Below, in pieces: positions 27,801-35,400 of a stretch of 64,000 nt of DNA. The DNA is from Bacteroidota bacterium. GTDB lineage: Bacteria; Bacteroidota; Bacteroidia; JACPRZ01. Under the pieces are notes generated by a model. It had not been told where the DNA came from. It was given only the letters and a program-made list of their open reading frames with translations, and made no database searches. The stretch covers positions 21,447-85,446 of the forward strand of contig JACPRZ010000024.1 of NCBI GenBank assembly GCA_016193485.1. Direction: 5' to 3'. The position numbers and the translations under genes are program-made. How positions within the stretch are numbered: the first letter of the stretch is position 1; the number at the start of each line of letters is the position of its first letter.

Positions 27801-30368
27801 GGGCCGGTTGCGGGAGCATCCTTTTCCTATCAGTGGAATGATCCTTTTTCCCAAACCGATTCATTGGCTACCGGACTTGCAGCCGGAACTTACGATGTGA
27901 TTATTACCGATTCTGCGGGCTGTGATGATACCGCTTCGGTATTCTTAACTGATCCCCCTGTCGTTACATCTGGTCAGACCCTGGCGATTTGCTCCGGTGA
28001 CAGCGCTCAGTTGCCTGATGGGACGTGGGTTGATTCTGCAGGAACCTACACCTCGGTTCTGACTACCATAGCCGGCTGCGACAGTGTAATTACCATAACC
28101 ATCCAGATGTCCCCTGTTTGCTGTGTTCCTGTTATTTCGGTTGACTGCTCCCAGGACTTCATTGATGATTTTGTTTTTTCCGGCATCATAAACCTCTCAA
28201 CGGGATGTAACGGAAATCCGAATAATTACATCTATTACCCTGCCGATACGGCAAAAATAATTAAAGGTAATTCGTACCTTATTCAGGCGACACCATCAAC
28301 CTTTTATCCGGAAGGAATTGGTGTATGGATTGATTTCAATAAGAACGGAAGTTTCGGTGATGCGGGTGAATTTGTTTTTTCTGCTCCTCCCGGCACAACA
28401 CCGGTCAGCGGCAACATTATTGTACCCCCGTCTGCGCAGTTGGGTCTTACTTTTATGCGGGTAATGGCGAAATATAATCTTACTCCATTGCCCGGTGATT
28501 ATTGCGATTCACTCTCTTGGGGTGAGACGGAAGATTATCCGGTTATGATTTTGCCTACAACCATCGGTTCCGATGTGGGGGTGATTGAAATTTTCAATCC
28601 CGGATCATCCTGTTCCCTCTCTGCAACTGAAACTGTTTCGGTTAAGATTAAAAATTTCGGCACTGACACTGTAAACACAATACCGGTACGTTATAGTGTG
28701 AACGGAGGAATTCCTGTCGCGGAAACCATTTTTACAACAATTGATCCCGGAGACACACTGCTATATGATTTCTCCACACCTTATGACTTTTCTTCTGACG
28801 GCATTTACACTATTGATGCATGGACAAAGAAACTCAATGATACAATTGAATCAAATGACAGTACTTTAAATTATTTGGTTGAAAATTATACCGACCTGAA
28901 TGTTACCTCACTGGTTAAAAATGCTTCCTGCGGTGATGTAAAGGACGGTGCCATTTTCCTTAATTTTACCGATGGTACCCCCCCCTATGTCGGTTCGTGG
29001 ACATCTTCCACCGGCAGCGGCAGCGATACTTTGTACTCAAGTGATACACTGATTAAAAATGTCGCTCCTGACCAGTACGATATAATACTCACCGATTCAA
29101 ATTCCTGCAGCGATTCTCTTACGGTTGTTATCACAGCGCCCCCTGCCATTATTTCTTCGTTTGTTTCAGTCAGCAATGTTACTTGCGGTGGGGGTAGCGA
29201 TGGCGCTATTGATCTTTCGGTAAACGGTGGAACCGGAAGTTATACATATTTATGGATTAGGTATTCAGACACCTCTTTAGTTGGACTGACCCAGGATATA
29301 AATAATCTGCTTGCTGATATTTATGTTGTTTTTATTTATGATGCCAATAATTGTGATGATACAAATTTTACCCAGGTTGCTGAACCTCCTGCTCTTACGG
29401 TTTTTTTTACTACTACACCTGATTCATGTTCTCTATCTTGTGAAGGCGCTGCAACAGCATCTGTAGTTAACGGAACCCCCCCTCTTACGTATGTATGGAG
29501 CAATGGTTTCTCCGGGACTTCGGTAACCGGACTTTGCGGAGGCAACATAATTTTATCTGTTACCGATTCGACCAACTGCAAGGTTACCGATTCGGTGAAG
29601 GTGATAACCCTGAATTTGCCTTCTCCTGTAATAACATCTCCGGGAAATTACTGCGAAGGTCAGAAAGTTGACACGATTTTTGCAACACCTCAATCGGGTG
29701 GTAAAATATTATGGTACGGTACACCGTCTTTGTCTGCACCTATTGATTCAGGACTGATTTTCTTTCCCGTTCTTACATTGGGAACCAATTATTTTTATGT
29801 CACAGAACGTGACTCAGAGTGCGAAAGTCCTGCAACCCTGCTCGAAATTTCGCTTTTCTCTCTTCCACCTGCCGATGCCGGCCCTGATGTAACTGTTTGT
29901 CTCGGTGAAAGCGCCCAACTGATCGCTTCGGGCGGGATTTCCTATCTTTGGAAACCATCTGCCGGATTAAACGATACAACCGTTTTTAATCCGGTCGCAA
30001 GACCTGTAGATACGACCGAATATTTTGTTATTGTAACCGATGGCAACAATTGCAGCGCACGCGATTCGGTTACGGTTGCGGTTGATAAATCGGATAACTG
30101 CTGGCACATATTTAACATGTTCAGCCCGAACGGTGACGGGGTTAATGACAAGTGGTTTATTGACGGGATTGTACGATTCCCTCAGAATAATATCACAATA
30201 TATAACCGCTTTGAAAATAAGGTGGCGGAATTTGTAAACTATGATAACAATAATGTGGTTTGGAAAGGTGAAAACAACCACAACGACCCCCTGCCCGGTG
30301 GAACTTATTTTTATGTTGTGGATGTGGTTGAAAAAAAATTCACCGGGTGGGTGCAGGTGATAAGATAA
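18816..30368 (+). CDS. Giant SprB-type surface adhesin with beta-helix, PKD, P-like, GEVED and T9SS type B sorting domains
   Basis: This 3,850-residue exported protein shows, with rough residue positions: signal peptide 1-23; beta-sandwich/helix N-terminus to 360; a domain with FPTGDNGRWRRIA 363-515 that recurs in the second adhesin; an SLRQAITDAN beta-helix leader near 540; a long beta-helix 625-1470 of alternating GNYIG and GNIIGPQ units; four SprB repeats 1567-1866; about six PKD-type domains with WDFGDG motifs 1868-2375; further SprB repeats; a proprotein-convertase P-like domain 2832-2995; a GEVED domain 3109-3248; a CARDB-like domain 3250-3358; three SprB repeats; Ig-like domains; and a gliding-motility type C-terminal sorting domain 3762-3850 starting NMFSPNGDG. 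It is probably a T9SS-secreted surface fibre. It heads a plus-strand run with PorP-like and OmpA-like genes. Confidence 0.92.
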   Translation: MIYPMRFFALLLLFFSFAGTTSALTITSVSSGNWNTSSTWDCNCIPGSADDVIVGHSVGISNTATAGSMTINSVASLNVGNAFMVNGSVTINGTLTITSTTGSKNFGDILINSIGTWNNSSNANVTVNGNLTNNGSFTSGTGTCTFTGSGKFFDGSSSITIQMAQINGSYTNNNNLLITFSLSGNGSLTQSTNTLLQLGGTVTISTLTASASGNTVIYNANGSQTIFCTTYYNLTLTGSGTKTFSCNTFINGQLTNNSSTTLDATTFTITLSGNFINDGNFFPSSSTFFLAGSAVQSLSGFSTITFNNLTINNVSSTGITLNQDVTVMGTLMLNDGIIYSSSANLLILSAGSTVSPQGGTQTSFVDGPVRKTGSTAFVFPTGDNGRWRRIAMSALASATDQFDAEYFFQGYGNYNLETDPSPSEQLTDVSQGEYWTLDRTAGTATPQITLAWEDASASGIDDCGDLRIARFNSVSSWWENNNDNVITNGSCTGTNPGTITTGSAVFTFSPFTFGSKNALVNPLFVFACTPATFWVTDTTDSGAGSLRQAITDANANCGHDTIKFNLGMASAYKIAVLTPLPPLTDTSGVTIDGWSNMNNSGIPNTVSIFNTSAGNPLNPVYKIILTNSGSVPVGLQLASDNNVIQGMVLQDFGDGTVSNNDIAIIVTGNNNKILGCFIGMAPDGITKGTRTWAGIEISGQNNIIGDGTAAGTNLISGMNNGGYGISITGSNAATNSVMGNIIGLQKNGVSMVFASQTSGIYISGGASGNKIGDISGEGNVISGNAGYGIEISNSENNKIIGNIIGPQSNGTFVVASNTQLIGVRVVDAGGNIIGGATSLERNIISANGTSGIAITGMNATLNEIIGNYIGTSASGSSIISSGSQDYGVQIASGASSNIIGGTGLGEGNLISGNTNYGIYFSSSGTGGNTVLGNIIGPQANGTSYLTGNLQSYGIYIFQSPANIIGGTTTAERNVISANEIGGLYLFGASTTGNYVKGNYIGIDRNGTSFITSSTQDYGMFIGSSAVSNIIGGSNAGEGNLISGNSNYGIYIAPASTVGNTVKGNIIGPQFNGSSFINGNLQNYGVFIDLSGGNIIGGNNAGERNIISGNQTAGVMISSSDSNSIKGNYIGIDSSGTTFIASSSQDYGVSITGSSSGNLIGGANAGDGNVISGNTSSGILTTSFSLGGNTVKGNIIGPQADGATYLVSNTQSIGIAINNSANNIIGNNSTAERNIISANTIYGIYISGSGSFGNFIRGNYIGPDISGTLIISGSNQDYGIQITSGSELNTIGGDAFAGYGNLISGNTNNGIFINSTVTNGNIIWGNIIGPQMDGNTFLASNTQVAGIALYGSAGNIIGGNSDTTRNIISGNFNYGIYIQDTTATGNIITGNYIGPGKNSASIASSSQNRGVYILSSASSDFIGGSGPGEGNIIAYNTANGVEIFSAGSINNLISRNSIYSNPTTAIKLNYGASQGNNGKPVPVVSGANTALVTGTSEPGDVVEIFKNTSGNCQDAVTYLGTVVTDTAGRWAFPVTLTTSEYVLATATDTANNTSEFSACRVAVSCSGFAATIVKTDVSCGGSIDGSATVFIAGGTIPYSYAWSNGETLSTITGLSAGSYTVTVSDLNACGDTLTVTITEPLAISITESENDISCNGAMDGSINITVSGGAPSYSFQWSNLETTEDITGLSAGIYTVTVTDLSGCTADSSFTLTQPAQLSASTVVLPVSCYGDSTGSIDMTVTGGTPPYVYSWSSGDSTEDLSNLAAGTYLVTITDSNNCILATGTIITQPSVLSVITTSTFNYDTCNGTVFANVTGGALPYNYLWDDTSGATTDTVTGLCGGAYHVTVTDNNGCTATDSATVITAMVSFTIDTSGGCPPVTVNFTNTSNLGVSGVAYLWYFGTDGPYFVYDTSYTFNSGGIFPVYLFAIDTDLNVLGNDSMNLAFSGSSGFFVMTDDTVCPGDNIIFVDDVNSSPYYDWNFGDGFYQNGPNNLVIHSWYSPGTYYVSLAVNTVCGADTINQPVVVSNISALAGPIQAGPQPVCPGDQLQIASFGSAGNFTWDFGDGTVGYSGLPYTVHTYDSAGSYIISMTVTNGCNFVFSAADTFIVSGGLPVTGNFEITANPDPVCPGDLVKFKFEEGENFSGYQWDFGDGNTFSGYSTVFHSYSSTGNYNISVTVTNGCGSSTLITTTVSVQNGVTAEAGEYSYGVIPSAACPNDSIIFYIDGLTEGGYVWNFGDGNSDSVFTPFDSSAIIAHAYSATGTYQATITITNGCGSSVTDTIAVWVSDSFSVIPSWWGEGFTWEGRNEGPLSVCQPVDFFAFGGSLFTWDFGDGDTLSTFSLGVSHTYNSAGFYTVTLDVQNSCGNSRQYSNLIRITGSCTPPSVSFTAANPSCSGSNDGWIEATAAGGTPPYTFQWSTGEITTDTLLSLVDSLAGGTYYLTLTDAINAQATDTIILTPPSSLSMVFAFTDVTCNDTCDGTAALSVSGGTPPYTFSWSNGANSPSLSSLCIGIYPVTVTDSLSCIATDSAAIGGIPGFFADLAGNPDTNWISPATVRDGLCCTAGAPDRCVHFIVNTDSLADRIYININSGAVPPGSNYYIDNCDPASTTLLGDTLCLTASGQHNITFCKPGTNVNDYIIGTRKRPSVNAGSDIMVCPETDSIPLNSSGSGAVSYLWTSSGSGSFYPNASAINPVYIPSATDSASGGLVELVFWGVGTCTNVRDTVLIQFVQPISLSVTSTPECEPNTGVASVSATGGAPPYAFLWSNGDTDSWAAALTSGTYTVTVTDAAGCGNSVTASVGSGVAFTAAISALINPFCNGGSDGTATAIGSNMPSQSFSVAPNAAIPDTGCSSFNGVNSMINVSGYSVAVNSSGIKATLNIIHTFDSDLQIFLTAPNGNTLMLSTGNGGNDSNYINTVFTDGALISITMGSPPFTGIFKPEGGLTASCGVTPTIATFGAIGGGSINPNGNWTLKVFDNMVIDTGRVVNWSITIPPGPVAGASFSYQWNDPFSQTDSLATGLAAGTYDVIITDSAGCDDTASVFLTDPPVVTSGQTLAICSGDSAQLPDGTWVDSAGTYTSVLTTIAGCDSVITITIQMSPVCCVPVISVDCSQDFIDDFVFSGIINLSTGCNGNPNNYIYYPADTAKIIKGNSYLIQATPSTFYPEGIGVWIDFNKNGSFGDAGEFVFSAPPGTTPVSGNIIVPPSAQLGLTFMRVMAKYNLTPLPGDYCDSLSWGETEDYPVMILPTTIGSDVGVIEIFNPGSSCSLSATETVSVKIKNFGTDTVNTIPVRYSVNGGIPVAETIFTTIDPGDTLLYDFSTPYDFSSDGIYTIDAWTKKLNDTIESNDSTLNYLVENYTDLNVTSLVKNASCGDVKDGAIFLNFTDGTPPYVGSWTSSTGSGSDTLYSSDTLIKNVAPDQYDIILTDSNSCSDSLTVVITAPPAIISSFVSVSNVTCGGGSDGAIDLSVNGGTGSYTYLWIRYSDTSLVGLTQDINNLLADIYVVFIYDANNCDDTNFTQVAEPPALTVFFTTTPDSCSLSCEGAATASVVNGTPPLTYVWSNGFSGTSVTGLCGGNIILSVTDSTNCKVTDSVKVITLNLPSPVITSPGNYCEGQKVDTIFATPQSGGKILWYGTPSLSAPIDSGLIFFPVLTLGTNYFYVTERDSECESPATLLEISLFSLPPADAGPDVTVCLGESAQLIASGGISYLWKPSAGLNDTTVFNPVARPVDTTEYFVIVTDGNNCSARDSVTVAVDKSDNCWHIFNMFSPNGDGVNDKWFIDGIVRFPQNNITIYNRFENKVAEFVNYDNNNVVWKGENNHNDPLPGGTYFYVVDVVEKKFTGWVQVIR

Positions 30369-30522
30369 GTACAAAGTTTAATTTTAATGTTCAAAAAATA
30401 ATAATTGTCGTGGGTACTGTGATTCGTCAAAAATTTTTCTGATTTATTAACCCCTTAAAATAAATACCATGAAAACTAAAACATTTAAAATGGAATTTGT
30501 TAGAAAATTCCGGGAGTTGGAT

Positions 30523-31260
30523 ATGAAGAATATTGCTTTCTTTTTATCCTTCGGTATCTTATTATCATCCGCTTGTAAAAAAAACAGTGAGGCGGGATTC
30601 ACTGCGGACAAATCGTCCGCATATATTGGGGAACCTGTTCATTTTACCGATAACGCTGAATACAGGAAAAATGTGCAGTTCTTTTACGATTATGGCGATG
30701 GCTCCACCAGTGATAATGATCAAACCGCTTATCTTTTGACAACTTACTGGTATTCTTATCCTTATTATTCTTCTTCCACATCAACAACTGTTATTCAAAA
30801 TGAAAACAGTGAGAACAACAGAAATCCCACACATATCTACATGACCCCGGGAATATTTACTGTGACGCAAAATTTAATCTTTGCTCAAAACCCGGAAAAA
30901 GGAAAAAATAAGATTAAAAGCAAAACCATGCAGGTTACGATTTTACCTATTGAGGCGGACTTTTCCTCCGACAAGCAAAACGGAACCCTCAATGAAACAT
31001 TCTATTTTACAAACACCACAAAAAATATAGAGAAATCAATTCTTTATTTCATGAATAGTTTTTATTGGCAGGTAAATAATCTGGATAGTTTAAATTGGGG
31101 ACCGAATTATTACAACTCAAAGATTGTACCTCAAAGCGGAACAAATATGTTGTCCGATGCAATCATAAGTTTTGAAGCAAAGGGAACATGGAGAATTTCA
31201 TTGACACTTTCGGTAGGTACATTTACAAGCACTAAAACAATGGATGTAGAAATTCAATAA
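30523..31260 (+). CDS. PKD-domain lipoprotein, function unknown
   Basis: The 245-residue protein from the ATG at 30523 begins with a lipoprotein-like signal (MKNIAFFLSFGILLSSAC). A PKD-type domain with FFYDYGDGS follows near residue 50, with a second beta domain after residue 140. It is likely to be anchored to a membrane in the envelope. An earlier ATG at 30469 would put 18 extra charged residues before the signal and is less likely. It sits between the giant adhesin and the PorP-like gene in the same orientation, which suggests an accessory role in display or anchoring of the adhesin. That role is inference from position only. Confidence 0.72.
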   Translation: MKNIAFFLSFGILLSSACKKNSEAGFTADKSSAYIGEPVHFTDNAEYRKNVQFFYDYGDGSTSDNDQTAYLLTTYWYSYPYYSSSTSTTVIQNENSENNRNPTHIYMTPGIFTVTQNLIFAQNPEKGKNKIKSKTMQVTILPIEADFSSDKQNGTLNETFYFTNTTKNIEKSILYFMNSFYWQVNNLDSLNWGPNYYNSKIVPQSGTNMLSDAIISFEAKGTWRISLTLSVGTFTSTKTMDVEIQ

Positions 31261-31302
31261 TATTGTTTTAAGAATCAGTAAATCATATTATACCTATAAG
31301 CC

Positions 31303-32253
31303 ATGAAAACAAATGTTAACTATTCGCTATTCGCTATTTTCTTTTTGTATTTCCTTATTCCCCCCTTCGGGGGGATAATAGGGGGACTGTTTGCGCAGCA
31401 GAACACCCTCTACAGCCAGTACATGTTCAACCTATTTGCCATTAATCCCGGTTATGCCGGCAGCAGGCAGTCAACCTGCGGGGTGCTGCTCTACCGCAAC
31501 CAGTGGGTTGGGATGGACGGTGCGCCACAGGTGGAGACCTTCAGTTTGCACACTCCTTTTCAGGGGAAAAGGGTTGCGCTCGGATTAAATGCCTTTAATG
31601 ACAATATCGGTCCGTCAAATAAAATGGGATTCTTCGGCACCTATGCGTACCACCTTCCTCTGCCGCTCGGAAAACTTTCCATGGCGCTGAGAGCCGGTAT
31701 ATACCGGTATAAATTTTACAACCAAAAACTTGATTACAAGGATAAATCCGATCCTGCCGGAAATGTAGAAGATAATTTTTTAATACCCGGCTTTGATTTC
31801 GGTTTGTATTACTACAACAAAACCCTTTATGCAGGAGTGGCAGTGATGCACATTTCAAATAACCAGATAGGGTTTAAAAATGATGACTACCTTTATTCAG
31901 GCCTTACACGCCAGTTTATCGCTATTGCCGGCAAGGCGTTTGTGGTCAATGAAAAAGTAGTGCTGAAACCGTCCGCCAATCTGAAATTCGTTGACGGATT
32001 GCCTCTCAATGGCGATCTGAACATGAGTTGCCTTTTCCGGAAAATGTATTGGATTGGCGTTTCTTACCGGTCATCAAAAGATGTGATTATTATTGCTGAA
32101 GTCAATTTCACTGATTTTCTAAGGGCAGGGTATGCCTATGATGTGGGTTTGAGCGGACTAAAAAAATATAATAACGGTTCCCATGAAATCTTTATCGGGT
32201 TTGATTTCGGTATTCCACGGGAAAAAACCGTTGCCTCGCCAAGGTATTTATAA
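31303..32253 (+). CDS. PorP/SprF-like type IX secretion outer-membrane protein
   Basis: This 316-residue outer-membrane beta-barrel protein of the PorP/SprF family has a signal peptide followed by QQNTLYSQYMFNLFAINPGYAGS, the family's typical start to the mature protein. Repeated beta strands follow, ending in the barrel segment EIFIGFDFGI. In Flavobacterium, SprF is required to export the SprB adhesin, and PorP-like proteins are thought to help attach type B cargo to the cell surface. The giant adhesin two genes upstream carries that class of C-terminal domain and is the obvious client. The signal peptide is odd: most of its coding sequence is two short DNA repeats (ttcgctatt units and a C6-ttc-G6 hairpin), giving the unusual PPFGGIIGG segment. 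Confidence 0.93.
   Translation: MKTNVNYSLFAIFFLYFLIPPFGGIIGGLFAQQNTLYSQYMFNLFAINPGYAGSRQSTCGVLLYRNQWVGMDGAPQVETFSLHTPFQGKRVALGLNAFNDNIGPSNKMGFFGTYAYHLPLPLGKLSMALRAGIYRYKFYNQKLDYKDKSDPAGNVEDNFLIPGFDFGLYYYNKTLYAGVAVMHISNNQIGFKNDDYLYSGLTRQFIAIAGKAFVVNEKVVLKPSANLKFVDGLPLNGDLNMSCLFRKMYWIGVSYRSSKDVIIIAEVNFTDFLRAGYAYDVGLSGLKKYNNGSHEIFIGFDFGIPREKTVASPRYL
31319..31386 (+). repeat. Two short repeats inside the PorP-like signal peptide
   Basis: A tandem of ttcgctatt units (31319-31338) and a C6-ttc-G6 hairpin followed by ataataggggg (31360-31385) together make up most of the signal-peptide coding sequence. Both look like intergenic simple repeats. The hairpin falls near codon 20 and could slow early translation. 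Confidence 0.75.
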
Positions 32254-32280
32254 AATGAATACTCTTTGAAAAGCAATTAT

Positions 32281-32373
32281 GCCACAAAAACACAAAGGCA
32301 CAAAAATTCACAAAATTTTAATTAATTTTAAATCAATTTTTAGTGGGATTTGGTGTTTTTGTGTTTTCGTGGC
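32281..32373. repeat. Intergenic palindromic repeat (gccacaaaaacac type)
   Basis: The 179-bp gap between the PorP-like and OmpA-like genes contains an imperfect inverted repeat: gccacaaaaacacaaaggca from 32281, with its complement ending gtgttttcgtggc at 32373, around an AT-rich centre. This type of palindrome is frequent between genes in Bacteroidota. It might end or attenuate transcription within the putative operon, but there is no clean T-tract. Confidence 0.7.
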
Positions 32374-32432
32374 AATTGAAATATTTTATTCTTTTTAGAA
32401 TGAAATCTAAATTGAAACATTAATCTTGTCTT

Positions 32433-35400
32433 ATGCAGAGAACTGTTTTTGTGTTGAGGATTCTTTTGATCTCCTTTACTGCTGTTTACGGTCAGGAAGA
32501 ACCTGCTGGCAGGCAAGAGGTACAACTGAAACCTGTCTTTAAGGTATCCCAGGTTAAAACCATTAACAGCAACCGCAATGATTTTTGTCCTGTTGTCTCG
32601 GGGAACAGGATTATTTTTGTGTCGGAGAGGGAATCCGATTTTCTAAATTACGGTGAAGACCGTTCAAAACGCGAATTAAATTTAACCATTCAGTCCTCTG
32701 GATTCAGCGGGAGTGTTGACAGCGCCACATTCACCAGGCCGCGCCTCTTTTCCGAACCCCTCAGCGCTTTCCACCATAGCGGACCAATCACGTTTACAAA
32801 AGATGGAAATTATGCCATCCTTACCGGAGTTGAATTTTATAAAGACAAAGACGACTCGGTTTACCGGCCGCGGCTCTATGCAATTACCCGTGCAAAAAAT
32901 TCCTGGAGCAAACCCGCACTGCTGAATTTTATCAGGAAAGGATATTCTTATTCCCATCCGTACCTGTCGGCTGACGGACAATCTCTTTATTTTATATCGG
33001 ATATTCCGGGCGGATACGGACAAAAGGATATTTATTCGAGCAAACGGAACGGTGACGGGTGGAGTGACCCGGTGAATCTTGGCCCGGTGATTAACAATAC
33101 CGGAAACCAGTTGTTCCCTTTTCTGAATGGCGACAGCACATTGTTTTTTACTTCGGACGGACACCGGGGACTCGGAGGACTTGATCTCTTTTACTCTAAA
33201 AATGCAGACGGAAAATGGAACAAGGTGACTAATGCCGGTTCTACCATAAATTCCGTTTCAGATGATTTCGGGATTTTCTTCAATGATGACAACCGCACCG
33301 GTTATTTTTCATCCTCCCGCGCGGGCGGTGCCGGTGGCGATGACATTTACCGGTTTGCAATGCAGTTGATCCCCCCCCCTCAGCCCGCACAGTTGTATTT
33401 GATAGGACCTCAGGGCGATACACTGATGACTGCCGTCAAAAACGATGAGGGTTTTTTTTCCTTCCGCAAAATTCCCTTTGACAGGAAATATTCCTTTTAC
33501 CTGAAAGGGGACAGTTCATTTGCCGATGATGAGATTAAACTGATCCTTGCCGATTTCAGGGATAAGATTCTTTTTACTACTGCCGTACGCGATTCGGGTA
33601 ATTTTTTCAGGTATGAATACCTGCCGGATGAGAAAATCCGCCTTTATCTCGTAAACAGGAAGGGCGACACTCTTTTTGTTTCCACCAGGACCCGCGATGA
33701 ATTTTTTGTTTTCAGCAAACTTCCCGTAAGCGTAAACCGCATATTCCTCCTCGATGAAAAAGCCGGTGACCCTGCTGCCGAAATCAAACTGGTCATCCAC
33801 GATGAGAAGGGTAATATTTTCTTCACTACCGCAGCACAGGAAAAGGATAACCGCTACAGGTACCAGTTTCTTCCGGACGAAAAGTTGAAAATCTATTTGC
33901 TGAATGAACTTGGTGATACAATAGCCATTTCAACAAAGGACAAAGACGGTTATTTTCTTTTCAGGAAACTGCCTCCCGAAATTTCCTGCATTTTCACGCT
34001 TGATGAAAATGATACAACAACGGCTTTGATTAAATTAATTGAATACGATGAAAAAGGTGTAGGCAGAATAATTGTAATTAACCGCAGTAAAGACGGTAAA
34101 TTCCGTTTCGTGAAACTGCCCTATAAGGATGCCGTTTTGTGCATGTTGAGTTTGCAGGGCGATACGCTTATGATTGCTTTTCCGGACAAACTGGGTAATT
34201 TCGTTTTCAATAAATTCCCGGTCACTGCCGATGGCGTTTTTAAAATTTCCGGTGGCGATCCCGGCCTGCTTGATTATTCGCAGGTGATTTTCCGTAGCGG
34301 AAATGTTGAAGCGGTAACCAACCTTGTCAAAGATGAAAAAGGAAATTACCGGACCAACCGGCTACCCTTTTCCGGTGCACGGTTGTATGTGGTAAGTCCG
34401 GCAGGCGATACTCTTCTGGTTGCCCGGAGGGATGAAAAAGGAAACTTCATATTTGAAAAACTGCCGTCTTCTCCGAATTACATCTTTACATTTACCAATG
34501 TTGACCCTTCACTGGTAAACAGCGCCAATATTTTATTTGCAAAAAAAGATGCCGATGATGTATCCCTGCTTCTTGAAAAAGAAAAAACAGGTGATTTCAG
34601 GCATGTAAAACTTCCCTTTGCCGAATCAAAACTTTACCTCATCAGCACAGATGGTGATACCCTGATGGTAGCCATTATGAATGAGAGGGGCAAGTATGTT
34701 TTTAAACGGCTTCCGCCCAACCCGCACTATGTTTTTGCCTATAGCGGGGATGAACCGGGACTGATGAAGGATGCTGATGTTGTATTCAGGAAATCCAGCG
34801 GTGAAGAAATAAATATTCTTGTTTCACGCGGTAAAGATGGATTATACCGGCACGAAAAACTCCCATTCGCTTCAGCCAAACTTTATCTGCTCAGTTTGCA
34901 GGGAGACACCCTGATGATCGCCAGCCAGGATGAATACGGCAATTTTATTTTTGATAAACTGCCGCCACAGCAGCATTATATTTTCGCCATTGAATCATCC
35001 GATCCTGAAGCATTTAAAAATGCCGAGATCATTTTCGTTTCTAAGAGTGGCGAACGGGTTAAAGTTACTGCGGTCAGGGGGGGTGATAATCTGTTCCGGC
35101 ATGAAAAGTTGCCTTTTTCCGATGCAAAACTTTATATCATCAGCGAAAAGGGCGATACCCTGATGATCGCCACTCCGAATGAACTTGGCTTTTTTGTCTT
35201 TGAGAAACTTCCCGAGAACGTAAAATATTATTTTGCTGCCGATCCCCGCGCACTTGAAATGCTTGAGGACATCAAAATAATCTATATGGATGCCAGCGGC
35301 AAAAAAACCACCGCGCAGATTTCACGCGACCCGAAGCACCAGTTCAGGTACCAATCCCTTCCCACTCTTAAATCAGCAACTAAAACCGAAAAAACCGCGG

